Source of the DNA: Tepidanaerobacter sp. EBM-38
Lineage (GTDB): Bacteria; Bacillota; Thermosediminibacteria; Thermosediminibacterales; Tepidanaerobacteraceae
Assembly: GCA_001896545.1 (NCBI GenBank)
Contig: MPOT01000057.1
Location: forward strand, 1-64,000
DNA: 64,000 nucleotides
Direction: 5' to 3'
In this document: positions 9,363 through 18,352 of the stretch, piece after piece
Position numbering within the stretch: the first letter of the stretch is position 1
Layout of the letters: each line of letters begins with the position of its first letter
Position numbers and translations under genes: made by a program
The notes under the pieces: generated by a model
The model's input: only the letters and a program-made list of their open reading frames with translations
Told to the model about the DNA's origin: nothing
Databases searched by the model: none

Positions 9363-9460
9363 CAAACCTTGTACATCAAGGTTTGGTGCATTATTAAAGC
9401 GTTTTGATTAAAACCACGGGAAAAACTTTAACCGCAATTAATCTCGTGGTTTTTATCTTT
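9363..9460 (+). terminator. Two hairpins after the SASP gene, the second a T-tailed terminator
   Basis: The first is a 9-bp CAAACCTTG stem (9363-9371/9377-9385) without a good T-run. The second pairs 9411-9418 with 9445-9452 and runs into TTATCTTT. Confidence 0.65.
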
Positions 9461-9726
9461 GCATAATGCCCACGACATTATTGTGTTAAAAGTTAAGCAA
9501 CAGGGAGCGATAGTAAGCTATCTTAAGATTATCGTTTGTACAGTATTAATCGAAGGTTATAAAAGATTATGTTAAAATGCCACCATGTGATATAATTAAT
9601 AATTATAAAATTTTATGCATAATAATTCATTAGCATTGAGCATGTTTCACATTAAATGTGGGATTATTTAATGCCTGCGCTTGCATAAAAATACATTTTT
9701 AAGAATACATACGAGGAGTGACAAAT
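9461..9726 (+). promoter_or_regulatory. Upstream region of the nhaC-type gene with promoter and palindrome
   Basis: No gene here. A promoter-like pair TTGTAC (9536-9541) and TATAAA (9558-9563) has a 16-nt spacer. A perfect 13-nt palindrome, CACATTAAATGTG (9648-9660), lies downstream and could be an operator. The long leader (about 150 nt) shows no riboswitch I recognise. Confidence 0.4.
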
Positions 9727-11106
9727 TTGGCTAAAAGAAAACCGTACTTTTATGAAGCTTTTATTTCTATTGCAGGATTGATTGTTATCATGGGCATATC
9801 TTTGGTTAAATTTAGCGCAGATCCGCATATCCCGATGCTGCTAGGTTCTGCCATAGCCGGTATCGTAGCTGTTAAGGTGGGGTATGATTGGAAGTATATT
9901 GAGCAGGGAATGATTGAAGGCATAACACAGGCGCTGCAATCTATTATTATTTTAACCATTATAGGTGTGCTAATAGGTATATGGATTCAGGCAGGTGTGG
10001 TTCCCTCCATGATTTACTATGGTTTTAATATTTTATCACCAAAAATATTCCTATTAGCCGCGTTATTGATATGCTCTATTACGTCTTTGGCTACAGGTAC
10101 TTCATGGGGAACGGTAGGTACCGTGGGGATAGCTTTGATGGGAATAGGCCAAGGCCTTGGCATTCCTGCTCCTGTAGCTGCAGGTGCTATTATTTCCGGA
10201 GCTTATTTTGGCGATAAGATGTCGCCGCTTTCAGATACTACAAATTTAGCGCCGGCGGTGGCAGGCACCGATGTTTTTACACATGTCAGGCATATGTTAT
10301 ATACAACTGGCGTAACTTACGTCATCGTTATTATATTATATCTGGTGCTCGGCTTTAAATTTGGAAGCGGTGAAATGACTTTTTCTACCATAAATGAAAT
10401 CAAAGAAGGCTTGGAAGCACAGTTCTTTATTAGTCCATTACTTTTAATTCCGCCATTAGTTGTTATAACCTGTGTTGCACTGAAAGCTCCTGCTATTCCA
10501 AGCATAACCTTTGGTGTGATATTAGGTGCTGTGGAAGCGGCAATATTTCAAAAAGCTGATTTGGGAATGATTATAACTGCCGGTTACTCCGGATATGTAA
10601 GCGAAACTGGCAGTCAGTTAATTGATGAGCTTTTGACTGCAGGCGGTATGACAGCTATGATGTACTCAGTTTCGTTAACTATTGCTGCTATGATGTTCGG
10701 AGGAATTCTGGAAAAAACCGGGCAAATGGAAGCTCTAATGAAACCTGTACTCAAACGACTGAAAAGTGATGGGAGTTTAATAGCCGCAACCATAGCATCA
10801 TGTATAGCAACTAACATGATGCTGCCGGAACAATATATCTCCATAGTGGTTCCGGGCAGAATGTATGCAGATGCCTATAGAGAGCGAGGCTTGCACCCCA
10901 AAAACCTGTCAAGAGCTTTAGAAGATGGAGGAACAATAACATCAGTATTAGTGCCGTGGAATACTTGCGGAGCTTTCATGAAGAGCATCTTGGGAATTTC
11001 GGCAGTAGCCTATGGACCATGGGCATTTTTAAATTATATTAATCCTATTGTTTCAATTATTTATGGATTTACCGGATTTACCATAGAAAAAATTGATAAA
11101 GCTTAA
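9727..11106 (+). CDS. nhaC: NhaC-family Na+/H+ antiporter
   Basis: 459 aa with about 11-12 transmembrane segments. It carries the NhaC-family blocks ATGTSWGTVGTVG and GAYFGDKMSPLSDTTNLAPA, which hold the conserved acidic/polar residues for cation exchange. It is predicted to exchange Na+ (or a metabolite, as in malate/lactate MleN-type members) for H+ across the cell membrane. Start: TTG 9727, with GAGGAG 8 nt upstream; the GTG at 9718 overlaps that site. Single-gene unit ended by a strong terminator. Confidence 0.9.
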   Translation: MAKRKPYFYEAFISIAGLIVIMGISLVKFSADPHIPMLLGSAIAGIVAVKVGYDWKYIEQGMIEGITQALQSIIILTIIGVLIGIWIQAGVVPSMIYYGFNILSPKIFLLAALLICSITSLATGTSWGTVGTVGIALMGIGQGLGIPAPVAAGAIISGAYFGDKMSPLSDTTNLAPAVAGTDVFTHVRHMLYTTGVTYVIVIILYLVLGFKFGSGEMTFSTINEIKEGLEAQFFISPLLLIPPLVVITCVALKAPAIPSITFGVILGAVEAAIFQKADLGMIITAGYSGYVSETGSQLIDELLTAGGMTAMMYSVSLTIAAMMFGGILEKTGQMEALMKPVLKRLKSDGSLIAATIASCIATNMMLPEQYISIVVPGRMYADAYRERGLHPKNLSRALEDGGTITSVLVPWNTCGAFMKSILGISAVAYGPWAFLNYINPIVSIIYGFTGFTIEKIDKA

Positions 11107-11180
11107 TAAGTAACAGTATAGCAAGCAAAATTCTTAATATTTAGCGTATAAAAAGATATAAAAGTGAATCATAAAGTGAA

Positions 11181-11225
11181 ATAGCAGTCAATAATTGCCA
11201 GCAACATTGACTGCTATTTGTTTTG
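11181..11225 (+). terminator. Strong terminator after nhaC
   Basis: Perfect 12-bp stem (11181-11192/11206-11217), 13-nt loop, then TTGTTTTG. Confidence 0.85.
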
Positions 11226-11264
11226 ATAAGTAAAATAAAGTATAATTAGGTAGGTGATATACAT

Positions 11265-11879
11265 ATGCACATTTCACAGTATGCAAATCAAATGATATAT
11301 TCTTACGGCTACTTTGGCCTTTTTATTATCCTCCTACTTGAGGGTTTAGGCCTTCCCTTGCCTATCCAATTTGCATTTATGGCGACTGCTTACCTTATCC
11401 ATATCAATATTATGTCTACATTACCGGTAATTGCTACTGCTACCATGGGCAATTTGACAGGTAATATTTTAGCATATTTTTTAGGTCAGTATGGTGGAAA
11501 ACCAATTTTTAAAAGTATAAATCGCTTTCTCGGGATAAATGATGAAGATATTAGCAAGATTAAAAAGTGGTTTGATAAATATGGAAGCATCACAAATATG
11601 GTTAGTCGCTGGATAGGGATTACAAGAACTCCTGCAATATGGGCGGCCGGCCTTTTTAGAATAAATTTTTTTTCATATACTTTATTTTCATTTATTGGCG
11701 ATTTGCTGTGGACAATTTTTTGGGTGTTATTATTTGACAAGATTCAATCAAACTTAAATCGGTTTTTGAATTTAAGGTTAGAATATAAGGTCTTAGGAAT
11801 ATTATTGATTTTTTCCGTTTTCTATATGTCTTGGCATTGGTTTTTAAGAGCATTTAGGAGTAAAAGAGAAAAAGCATGA
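11265..11879 (+). CDS. DedA/VTT-domain membrane protein
   Basis: 204 aa, the normal DedA length. The SNARE-associated/VTT region has LEGLGLPLPIQF near residue 26 and the signature G.TGNILAYFLGQYGG. The R-W-IG-TR-PAIWAAG block carries the conserved arginines. About five membrane segments. DedA proteins act as lipid-carrier or phospholipid flippases and in proton-motive-force homeostasis; its exact substrate is not shown here. AGGTGAT before the ATG. Confidence 0.88.
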   Translation: MHISQYANQMIYSYGYFGLFIILLLEGLGLPLPIQFAFMATAYLIHINIMSTLPVIATATMGNLTGNILAYFLGQYGGKPIFKSINRFLGINDEDISKIKKWFDKYGSITNMVSRWIGITRTPAIWAAGLFRINFFSYTLFSFIGDLLWTIFWVLLFDKIQSNLNRFLNLRLEYKVLGILLIFSVFYMSWHWFLRAFRSKREKA

Positions 11880-12035
11880 ACATTTAATAGGCTTGAGTTT
11901 ACACAAAAATAAAATCGCATGAGTTTATGAACTATATTAACTGTAACTTTTTATTAACTATTTATATAATAAGGCTAAAGCCATTGAAACTTAAGGAGTT
12001 CGCAAAAAAATGCGGAACATCAAGTTCATAATACC

Positions 12036-12064
12036 TTGTGAAAACAAATTATTGAGTATATAAT
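12036..12064 (+). promoter_or_regulatory. Sigma-A promoter of the cobalamin operon
   Basis: TTGTGA (12036-12041), 17-nt spacer, TATAAT (12059-12064). It lies just upstream of the riboswitch. Confidence 0.75.
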
Positions 12065-12108
12065 AATACTAATTAAGGGATAGAAATAAAATATATAAAT
12101 ATATGTTT

Positions 12109-12262
12109 TGACAGGTGCCGCGAGGTTAAAAGGGAATCAGGTGAAAGCCCTGAACGGTCCCGCCACTGTAATCGGGGATAAACTGCTATACCACTGAGAA
12201 ATTGGGAAGGTGCAGGGAATATGAACCGAGAGTCAGGAAACCTGCCTGTTGATGAAGTACAA
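12109..12262 (+). promoter_or_regulatory. Cobalamin riboswitch controlling the btuF-cobC operon
   Basis: The B12 box AGTCAGGAAACCTGCC is at 12231-12246, preceded by the conserved elements GGGAATCAGGTGAAA and CCCGCCACTGTAA. Adenosylcobalamin binding would favour the terminator at 12305-12342 and shut off uptake and assembly genes. Confidence 0.95.
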
Positions 12263-12304
12263 GCCTTCGGAAGAAAGGGTGGGTGTACTGCGTGATGAAA
12301 TAAC

Positions 12305-12342
12305 AGCCCGGTCTTTTAAAAAAAGAAGGCCAGGCTATTTTA
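12305..12342 (+). terminator. Riboswitch-controlled attenuator before btuF
   Basis: AGCCCGGTCTT (12305-12315) pairs with AAGGCCAGGCT (one mismatch, one G-U) and runs into ATTTTAATT, just before the first gene. Confidence 0.65.
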
Positions 12343-12373
12343 ATTGTATAAAAAAAAGGAAAGGATAAAAAGG

Positions 12374-13330
12374 ATGAAAAATCAGTTTAAAATTATAACA
12401 AAAACTTTGATTATTATACTTATTACCTTATGCATAGTAGGCTGCAAAAATGAATCAAAAATATCGGAATCTAATCCCCAAAACCATAAAACAAATACAG
12501 CATTTCCTATTACTTTGACAGACCAGATGGGAAGAGAGGTAACAATTGAAAAACTGCCTGAAAGAATAATATCGCTTGCACCAAGCAATACAGAAATATT
12601 ATTTACTTTGGGCCTTGAAGATAGAATTGTAGGTGTTACCGATTTTTGTGATTATCCGGAGGCAGCAAAAAGCAAAGAAAAGATTGGCGGTTTTTCAGAG
12701 CCTAATATCGAGAAAATAATATCACTACAACCCGATTTGATACTTGCTACCAGTATGCACCAAAAACCTGTAGAAGAATTGGAGAAATTGAATGTTCCAT
12801 CGGTAGTTCTTGACCCAAAAGACTTTGAAGATGTATTTACCAGTATAGAAATCATCGGAAAGGCCACAGGTCAAGATGATAAAGCAGCGGCTATAGTTGG
12901 TGATTTGAAGGCGAGAGTGAAAGATGTAGATGATAAGGTTATAAAACTTACAGAAGATGAGCGGCCGAAGGTTTATTATGAGATATGGCCGTCGCCAATT
13001 ACTACCGCGGGGCCTGGAACATTTGTCAATGATATAATACAAAGAGCTGGCGGCGAAAATATAGCAAAAGATGCAAAAAAAGCTTACCCACAATACAGCC
13101 AAGAGATGATTGTAGCAAAAAATCCTGATATAATCATTTTCTCTCACCACGGTTCCAGTAATCAGTCTGCAGAAGATATACTCAATCGTCAAGGCTGGGA
13201 AAGTATTGAAGCGATAAAAAATAATAAAGTCTTTTATGTTGAAGAAAATTTAGTTCAAAGAGCTACTCCAAGGCTTGTAGATGGTTTGGAACAGCTTGCT
13301 ATGATGATGCATCCGGAGCTGTTTAAATGA
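12374..13330 (+). CDS. btuF: Cobalamin ABC transporter substrate-binding lipoprotein
   Basis: 318 aa. A lipoprotein signal peptide ends in IVGC (lipidated Cys24), followed by a BtuF/FepB-type periplasmic-binding domain with DQMGREVTIEKLPERIISLAPSNTE. It would capture corrinoids outside the membrane for the adjacent permease. Start: ATG 12374, behind an AGGAAAGGA site; a TTG at 12344 lies in the attenuator tail. B12 riboswitch control supports the corrinoid assignment over iron siderophores. Confidence 0.9.
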   Translation: MKNQFKIITKTLIIILITLCIVGCKNESKISESNPQNHKTNTAFPITLTDQMGREVTIEKLPERIISLAPSNTEILFTLGLEDRIVGVTDFCDYPEAAKSKEKIGGFSEPNIEKIISLQPDLILATSMHQKPVEELEKLNVPSVVLDPKDFEDVFTSIEIIGKATGQDDKAAAIVGDLKARVKDVDDKVIKLTEDERPKVYYEIWPSPITTAGPGTFVNDIIQRAGGENIAKDAKKAYPQYSQEMIVAKNPDIIIFSHHGSSNQSAEDILNRQGWESIEAIKNNKVFYVEENLVQRATPRLVDGLEQLAMMMHPELFK

Positions 13331-13403
13331 TGATTAAAACAGCATTTAAAGCTGTTGACTATTCTACTTTGTCAGCTCTATTTATTTCAGGGGAGAGAAT
13401 GTT

Positions 13404-14462
13404 GTGAACAACCACTCTTTAAAAAACACTAAACCCTATACAATATTTATTTTCGTAGCAGCAGCAACGGTATTAGGAGCTATATTTGCTTTGGGGGTAG
13501 GGACCGTAAGCATTTCGCCGAGTAAAGTTTTTAAGATAATTGCTAATCGATTGCCATTCTTGGCAGGTTATGTATCTAAAAATTGGACTGTTACCGATGA
13601 AACAATTATATTACAACTCCGTCTTCCTAGAATTATTTTGGCTTTTCTGGTAGGAGCTGAACTTTCTGCAGCTGGTGTAATATATCAAGGTGTTTTCCGA
13701 AATCCCATGGCAGATCCTTATATTATAGGTGCTTCATCAGGAGCTTCATTAGGGGCTTCACTGGGCATATTATTCTTTCCGGGCATGAAAATCCTAGGGA
13801 TAGGGTCAATACCATTTTTTGCTTTTGTTGGTGCGGCAGGGACAATATTCTTAGTTTACAGTCTTGCCAGTGTTGGTGGCCGCACTTATTCTTTTACGCT
13901 ATTACTTTCCGGCGTAGCTGTAAGCAGTTTTATTTCTGCGATAGTTTCTTTTTTTATGTATTTTAGTAATGAAAAACTTCACCAGATATATTTTTGGCTA
14001 ATGGGAAGCTTTTCTTCCCAAGGATGGAGCGAAGTTTATCTGAATTTCCCCTACGGCATTATCGGATTTGCTTTGGCATATTGGAACTTAAGAGAATTAA
14101 ACATACTGCAGTTAGGAGAGGAAACTGCATTTTTTACCGGTGTAGATACGGAAAGGGTCAAAAAAATGGCTCTGGCCTCAGCTTCACTACTTACGGCATC
14201 AGCAGTAGCTGTCAGTGGTGTAATAGGATTCGTGGGGCTGATTATTCCACATATAACCCGGGTTATCATCGGACCGGATTATAAGCACTTATTTCCTCTT
14301 TCGGCTCTTGTAGGCGGTATGTATTTAATGTTGGCAGATACCTTATCCAGGGTTATAATCGCACCGACGGAGTTGCCGGTGGGGATATTGACAGCACTGT
14401 TTGGCGGACCATTTTTCATTTATTTGCTTTTTCAGAAGAAAAACAAGGATTATAGGATTTAA
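13404..14462 (+). CDS. btuC: Cobalamin ABC transporter permease (FecCD family)
   Basis: 352 aa with about ten transmembrane segments and the FecCD/BtuC blocks LRLPRIILAFLVGAELSAAG, GVIGFVGLIIPHITR and LPVGILTALFGGPFFIYLL. GTG start with GGGGAG 8 nt upstream. Partner of the upstream lipoprotein. The ATPase gene (btuD) that normally follows is missing; the next gene, cobU, begins 20 nt later. Confidence 0.92.
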   Translation: MNNHSLKNTKPYTIFIFVAAATVLGAIFALGVGTVSISPSKVFKIIANRLPFLAGYVSKNWTVTDETIILQLRLPRIILAFLVGAELSAAGVIYQGVFRNPMADPYIIGASSGASLGASLGILFFPGMKILGIGSIPFFAFVGAAGTIFLVYSLASVGGRTYSFTLLLSGVAVSSFISAIVSFFMYFSNEKLHQIYFWLMGSFSSQGWSEVYLNFPYGIIGFALAYWNLRELNILQLGEETAFFTGVDTERVKKMALASASLLTASAVAVSGVIGFVGLIIPHITRVIIGPDYKHLFPLSALVGGMYLMLADTLSRVIIAPTELPVGILTALFGGPFFIYLLFQKKNKDYRI

Positions 14463-14482
14463 AAAAGATAAGGAGAAAAAAG

Positions 14483-15040
14483 ATGAAATCTATTTTTATA
14501 ACAGGAGGAGCCAGAAGTGGGAAAAGCAGATTTGCTGAAAAAGAGGCTTTAAAGAGAGGTAATAAAGTTATATATATAGCCACAGCTCAAGCTCTAGACG
14601 AAGAAATGGCTCACAGGATAAGTATTCATAAAAAACGAAGACCTGACAACTGGTTGACTGTTGAGGAACCTCTATACTTGTCCAAGGTGCTTGATGAAAT
14701 AGGAACTGACAAAAAATATAATGATTATGATACAATTTTAATCGACTGCATGGCTCTTTTGGTTTCAAACTGGCTTCCTTTAGAAAGTGCAGAGGATACA
14801 AAGTCTTGGGATAGGCTTAGGGCTAACCTTTTAGACGAAATCAAAGCCATGATTGAAAAGATGAGGGCAATACATAAGAACATTATTATTGTATCCAACG
14901 AAGTCGGTCTTGGTTTAGTGCCTGAATACCCATTAGGCCGATTGTACAGGGATTTGCTTGGGGAAGTAAATCAAATAGTGGCGGCTGCAGTTGATGAAGC
15001 AGTGTTTATGGTTTCCGGATTGCCGATAAAATTGAAATAG
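14483..15040 (+). CDS. cobU: Adenosylcobinamide kinase / adenosylcobinamide-phosphate guanylyltransferase
   Basis: 185 aa. P-loop GGARSGKS at residues 8-15. His49 in RISIHKKRRP is the candidate guanylylated histidine, and VSNEVGLGLVPEYPLGR.YRD is a CobU hallmark. It phosphorylates adenosylcobinamide and activates it as the GDP derivative, the acceptor for the lower-ligand nucleotide (next steps by CobS and CobT). Close-packed in the B12 operon. Confidence 0.95.
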   Translation: MKSIFITGGARSGKSRFAEKEALKRGNKVIYIATAQALDEEMAHRISIHKKRRPDNWLTVEEPLYLSKVLDEIGTDKKYNDYDTILIDCMALLVSNWLPLESAEDTKSWDRLRANLLDEIKAMIEKMRAIHKNIIIVSNEVGLGLVPEYPLGRLYRDLLGEVNQIVAAAVDEAVFMVSGLPIKLK

Positions 15041-15063
15041 GGATTTGTAAAGGGGTGAAACGT

Positions 15064-15969
15064 TTGTGGGGTAAAGCTATCTGTCCTGCCAGTTGTGGGG
15101 AAATTGTAGAGGGAACAATAGATGAACGTGATTTTTTAGTAACTTGCCCCATAGCACTTTATACTGAGGTATCGGTTCACTTGGATAGAAATATGATTAA
15201 ACATATTGATTGCAGCGAGTTTGAACATACCAAAGCAATTCAAGCCGTGGAAAAAACTCTGACATATTTTGGGATTAAAAAATTAAAAGCCGAAATATTG
15301 ATAAATACCGATATACCTTGTGGGGTAGGACTTTCATCAAGCACAGCGGATATTACGGCTGCCTGCATTGCAACGGCTCAAGCTTTGGGCAAGAGTATAT
15401 CCGATGATGCTATAGCCAATATAGCACTTTCTATTGAGCCCAGTGATGGAATAATGTACCCAGGTGTAATGATGTTTGACCATATACATGGGACGGTTAG
15501 GAAAAGATTGGGTCATATGCCGGAAATGGATGTATATATAATTGATACTGGAGAACAGGTGGATACCCAGCAATTTAACAATATAAAAGATTTAAAACAA
15601 AAAAACAAGCAGAAAGAACCGATGGTCAAGCAGGCTCTGGAACTTACTTTTAAAGCTTTTGAAGAAGGCAATCTAAAGCTTTTGGGAGAGGCCATGAAAA
15701 TTAGCGCTTTTGCGCACCAGTCAATACTCTTTAAGCCTCATTTATCTGATATTGTTCAGCTTGGAGACAGATATGGTGCAATTGGAGTTAATATAGCACA
15801 CAGCGGATCTATTGTAGGCATTTTTTTTGAAAAAGGTTATATTATATGCCGAGATTTTTGGAAAGAAATAGGCGATATAATGCTTAAATATAATAAAACA
15901 TATCGAATCATACGAACTTGCACGGATAATAATGGACCTAGAATTAGTGAAAATTGTTTCAGTGCTTAA
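15064..15969 (+). CDS. GHMP kinase, probable L-threonine kinase (PduX-like)
   Basis: 301 aa. The GHMP ATP-binding motif PCGVGLSSSTAD is at 85-96, and the N-terminal CPASCGEIVEG matches PduX-type kinases, which make L-threonine O-3-phosphate for CobD. Start: TTG 15064, with AAGGGG 8 nt upstream; the GTG at 15055 overlaps the site. Position between cobU and cobD strongly supports the threonine-kinase role. Confidence 0.88.
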   Translation: MWGKAICPASCGEIVEGTIDERDFLVTCPIALYTEVSVHLDRNMIKHIDCSEFEHTKAIQAVEKTLTYFGIKKLKAEILINTDIPCGVGLSSSTADITAACIATAQALGKSISDDAIANIALSIEPSDGIMYPGVMMFDHIHGTVRKRLGHMPEMDVYIIDTGEQVDTQQFNNIKDLKQKNKQKEPMVKQALELTFKAFEEGNLKLLGEAMKISAFAHQSILFKPHLSDIVQLGDRYGAIGVNIAHSGSIVGIFFEKGYIICRDFWKEIGDIMLKYNKTYRIIRTCTDNNGPRISENCFSA

Positions 15970-15994
15970 CAACTTAGTTTTAGGAGAGAAGAAA

Positions 15995-17080
15995 ATGCAG
16001 GAAAAACCGATACACGGAGGAAATGTATATAAGGCAGCGAAGGAACTTAATATACCTTATGAGCAGATACTGGACTTTAGCGCCAATATCAACCCGTTGG
16101 GGTTTGCACCAATAGTGGAAGAAATTATTATGGAGCATATAAAGGATATCATATATTATCCGGATGTAGAGCAAAATGAATTAAAGGAAGCAGCAGCGAG
16201 CTACTATAATACCAGCCCCAAAAATCTGATGCCGGGCAACGGTTCTGTGGAAATTATAAATATAGTTCTTGAAGCCTTAAGACCATCTAAAACAATAATT
16301 CCTTCACCTACCTTTTCAGAATATGCCCTATCGTGTGAGAGCAGAAATATTGAAACGGTATTTGTAAATATGAGAACAAATGACTTCAGGTTTGACCTAG
16401 AATTATTTGATAATATAAAAGGCAAGATAACCCAAAATTCCTTGTTTATTATATGCAATCCTAATAATCCCACAGGCAAACTCGTTCGAAAAGAAGATTT
16501 AGCGGTAATACTGCGGGAATTACAAAATAAAAAATCTTACCTTATGCTTGATGAGGCTTTTATGGATTTTGTCGATAAAGATGAGAGTATGGTAAGTTAT
16601 ATTGAAGAACATGATAACTTAATTATCCTAAAATCTGTCACTAAGTTCTTTGCATTGGCCGGCCTGCGTTTGGGTTTTGTATTAGCAAATCAAAAACTTA
16701 TAAAAAGATTTTATGATTTAAAAGATCCATGGAATATTAATACTTTTGCAGGATTTGTTGGAAGCAAAGTAATGAGCGATAAACCATACATAGATAGGAC
16801 CCGCCAATATATTTTGCTAGAAAAAAGAAGGCTTTGGGGAAATTTAAAAGACATACCAGGCCTTGAACCATTATTTCCTGAAGCAAACTTTGTTTTTGTT
16901 AAAATAACCAAAGATGAAAAAGTATCCACATTAGCTGAAAAACTTAAGAAAAAAGGGATTTTAATACGTGACTGCTCAAATTACATGTTTTTAGATGACA
17001 GTTTTTTCAGGGTGGCAGTAAAAAGCCGAGAAGATAACGATGTTCTTATTTCAGCATTGAAAGAAATAATGAATCCGTAA
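15995..17080 (+). CDS. cobD: Threonine-phosphate decarboxylase
   Basis: 361 aa, a class I/II PLP aminotransferase-fold enzyme. Lys217 in SVTKFFALAGLRLG is the PLP lysine; DFSANINPLG near the N-terminus and CNPNNPTG near 154-161 are typical of CobD/HisC. It decarboxylates threonine phosphate to (R)-1-amino-2-propanol phosphate, which CbiB attaches to cobyric acid. Start: ATG 15995, 7 nt after AGGAGA; an upstream ATG at 15932 lies inside the kinase gene. HisC is the alternative, made unlikely by the operon. Confidence 0.92.
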   Translation: MQEKPIHGGNVYKAAKELNIPYEQILDFSANINPLGFAPIVEEIIMEHIKDIIYYPDVEQNELKEAAASYYNTSPKNLMPGNGSVEIINIVLEALRPSKTIIPSPTFSEYALSCESRNIETVFVNMRTNDFRFDLELFDNIKGKITQNSLFIICNPNNPTGKLVRKEDLAVILRELQNKKSYLMLDEAFMDFVDKDESMVSYIEEHDNLIILKSVTKFFALAGLRLGFVLANQKLIKRFYDLKDPWNINTFAGFVGSKVMSDKPYIDRTRQYILLEKRRLWGNLKDIPGLEPLFPEANFVFVKITKDEKVSTLAEKLKKKGILIRDCSNYMFLDDSFFRVAVKSREDNDVLISALKEIMNP

Positions 17081-17098
17081 ATTAAGAAGGGTAAATTC

Positions 17099-18049
17099 AT
17101 GAGTATGAGTATAATTATTTTATTAGCATTTTTATTAGATATGATTCTTGGTGATCCGGTAAGGCCGACACATCCGGTAGTAATAATAGGAAAACTAATA
17201 GATAGTTTTGAAAAAAACCTTAGAAAATTGTTTAAGACTTCAAGAGGTCTTAAAACTGCAGGAGTAATCCTCTGGTTTGCTACTGTTTTGTTGGTATATA
17301 TAGCAACTTACTGTATAATTAAAACAACCTACAAATTTAATCCATGGTTTGGGTATGTGACTAACATATGGCTTATATATACCACTTTATCCGTTCGCAA
17401 CTTAGCAGACGAGGCTATGGGCATATACCATGAAATAAGGAAAAGCAATATAGGCAGTGCCCGTAAACGTCTTTCATTCATAGTTGGCAGAGATACAGCC
17501 GATATGCCTGTAAATGAAATATGTCGTGCAACCATTGAGACAGTGGCAGAAAATACAATAGATGGGATTATATCTCCATTGCTATATGCATTTATTGGAG
17601 GAGCACCTTTAGCTATGGCTTATAAAGCTGTAAACACGCTAGATTCCATGGTTGGATATAAGAATGAAAAATATGAATTCTTAGGATGGTTTTCGGCCCA
17701 TATGGATGATTTAGCAAACTTTATCCCCGCCAGAATAGGTGGTATTTTAATGCTGATGGCCGCAACTGTGATAAGGCTCGATATTAAGAGGGGAATAAAA
17801 ACTGTTCTTGCAGATGCAAAAAAACATAAAAGTCCTAACAGCGGTATTCCTGAAGCCATAACTGCAGGGGTGCTCGGAATTCGGCTCGGTGGGTGGAATT
17901 CCTATGGCGGTGAGATGAGTTTTAGGGAATACATGGGTGAAAAACTAAGAGAAATTGAGGCTGAGGATATAAAAACCACAGTGAAGTTAAGTTTTATTAC
18001 GGCAATTATTGCATTGATTATAGGGGAAATAATACTTGATATTATTTAA
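17099..18049 (+). CDS. cbiB: Adenosylcobinamide-phosphate synthase
   Basis: 316 aa integral membrane protein. It has the CbiB blocks LLDMILGDPVRPTHPVVIIGK (N-terminal), ETVAENTIDGIISPLLY, the KAVNTLDSMVGYKNEKY element and IPEAITAGVLGIRLGG. It joins aminopropanol phosphate to adenosylcobyric acid. ATG with AAGAAGG 8 nt upstream, 18 nt after cobD. Confidence 0.96.
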   Translation: MSMSIIILLAFLLDMILGDPVRPTHPVVIIGKLIDSFEKNLRKLFKTSRGLKTAGVILWFATVLLVYIATYCIIKTTYKFNPWFGYVTNIWLIYTTLSVRNLADEAMGIYHEIRKSNIGSARKRLSFIVGRDTADMPVNEICRATIETVAENTIDGIISPLLYAFIGGAPLAMAYKAVNTLDSMVGYKNEKYEFLGWFSAHMDDLANFIPARIGGILMLMAATVIRLDIKRGIKTVLADAKKHKSPNSGIPEAITAGVLGIRLGGWNSYGGEMSFREYMGEKLREIEAEDIKTTVKLSFITAIIALIIGEIILDII

Positions 18050-18106
18050 CAGTTCTGAGATTAATTTATGCATATGCAAGACATTTATTATAACGAAAGC
18101 ATTTTT

Positions 18107-18178
18107 CGCCATTCCGAGGGAGCAAAGCGACAGAGGAATCTTAACAAGATCTTTTAAGCAAAGCCTTCAGGATGACAA
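18107..18178. repeat. Degenerate copy of a dispersed imperfect-palindrome repeat
   Basis: The stretch from CCATTCCGAGGGAGC to CTTCAGGATGACAA has ends that are imperfect inverted repeats (GCCATTCCGA against TCAGGATGAC). It resembles the intergenic 'CATTCCGAG...GAGGAATCTT...CAGGATGAC' repeats seen in many bacterial genomes. It splits the B12 operon between cbiB and cobS. The rest of the 303-nt gap (18050-18352) holds no gene I can support. Confidence 0.6.
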
Positions 18179-18352
18179 TAAAATGGAGCTTTCATAACAA
18201 TGACAAGAACTAATAAAAAATGCATTTTCACACAGCCTGGCGGGCACTTGACAAGATGCAGAATTATTTGTAAACACCATATAAATGCCAGCTGATATTA
18301 GGCGCAAAAAGGAAGAAGTCAGATTATTTGAAAGGAGAGCCGTTTTACAGAT

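Noticed and set aside
12725-13192. Minus-strand ORF of 155 codons
   Set aside because: Lies wholly antisense to btuF, which has a lipoprotein signal, family motifs and riboswitch control.
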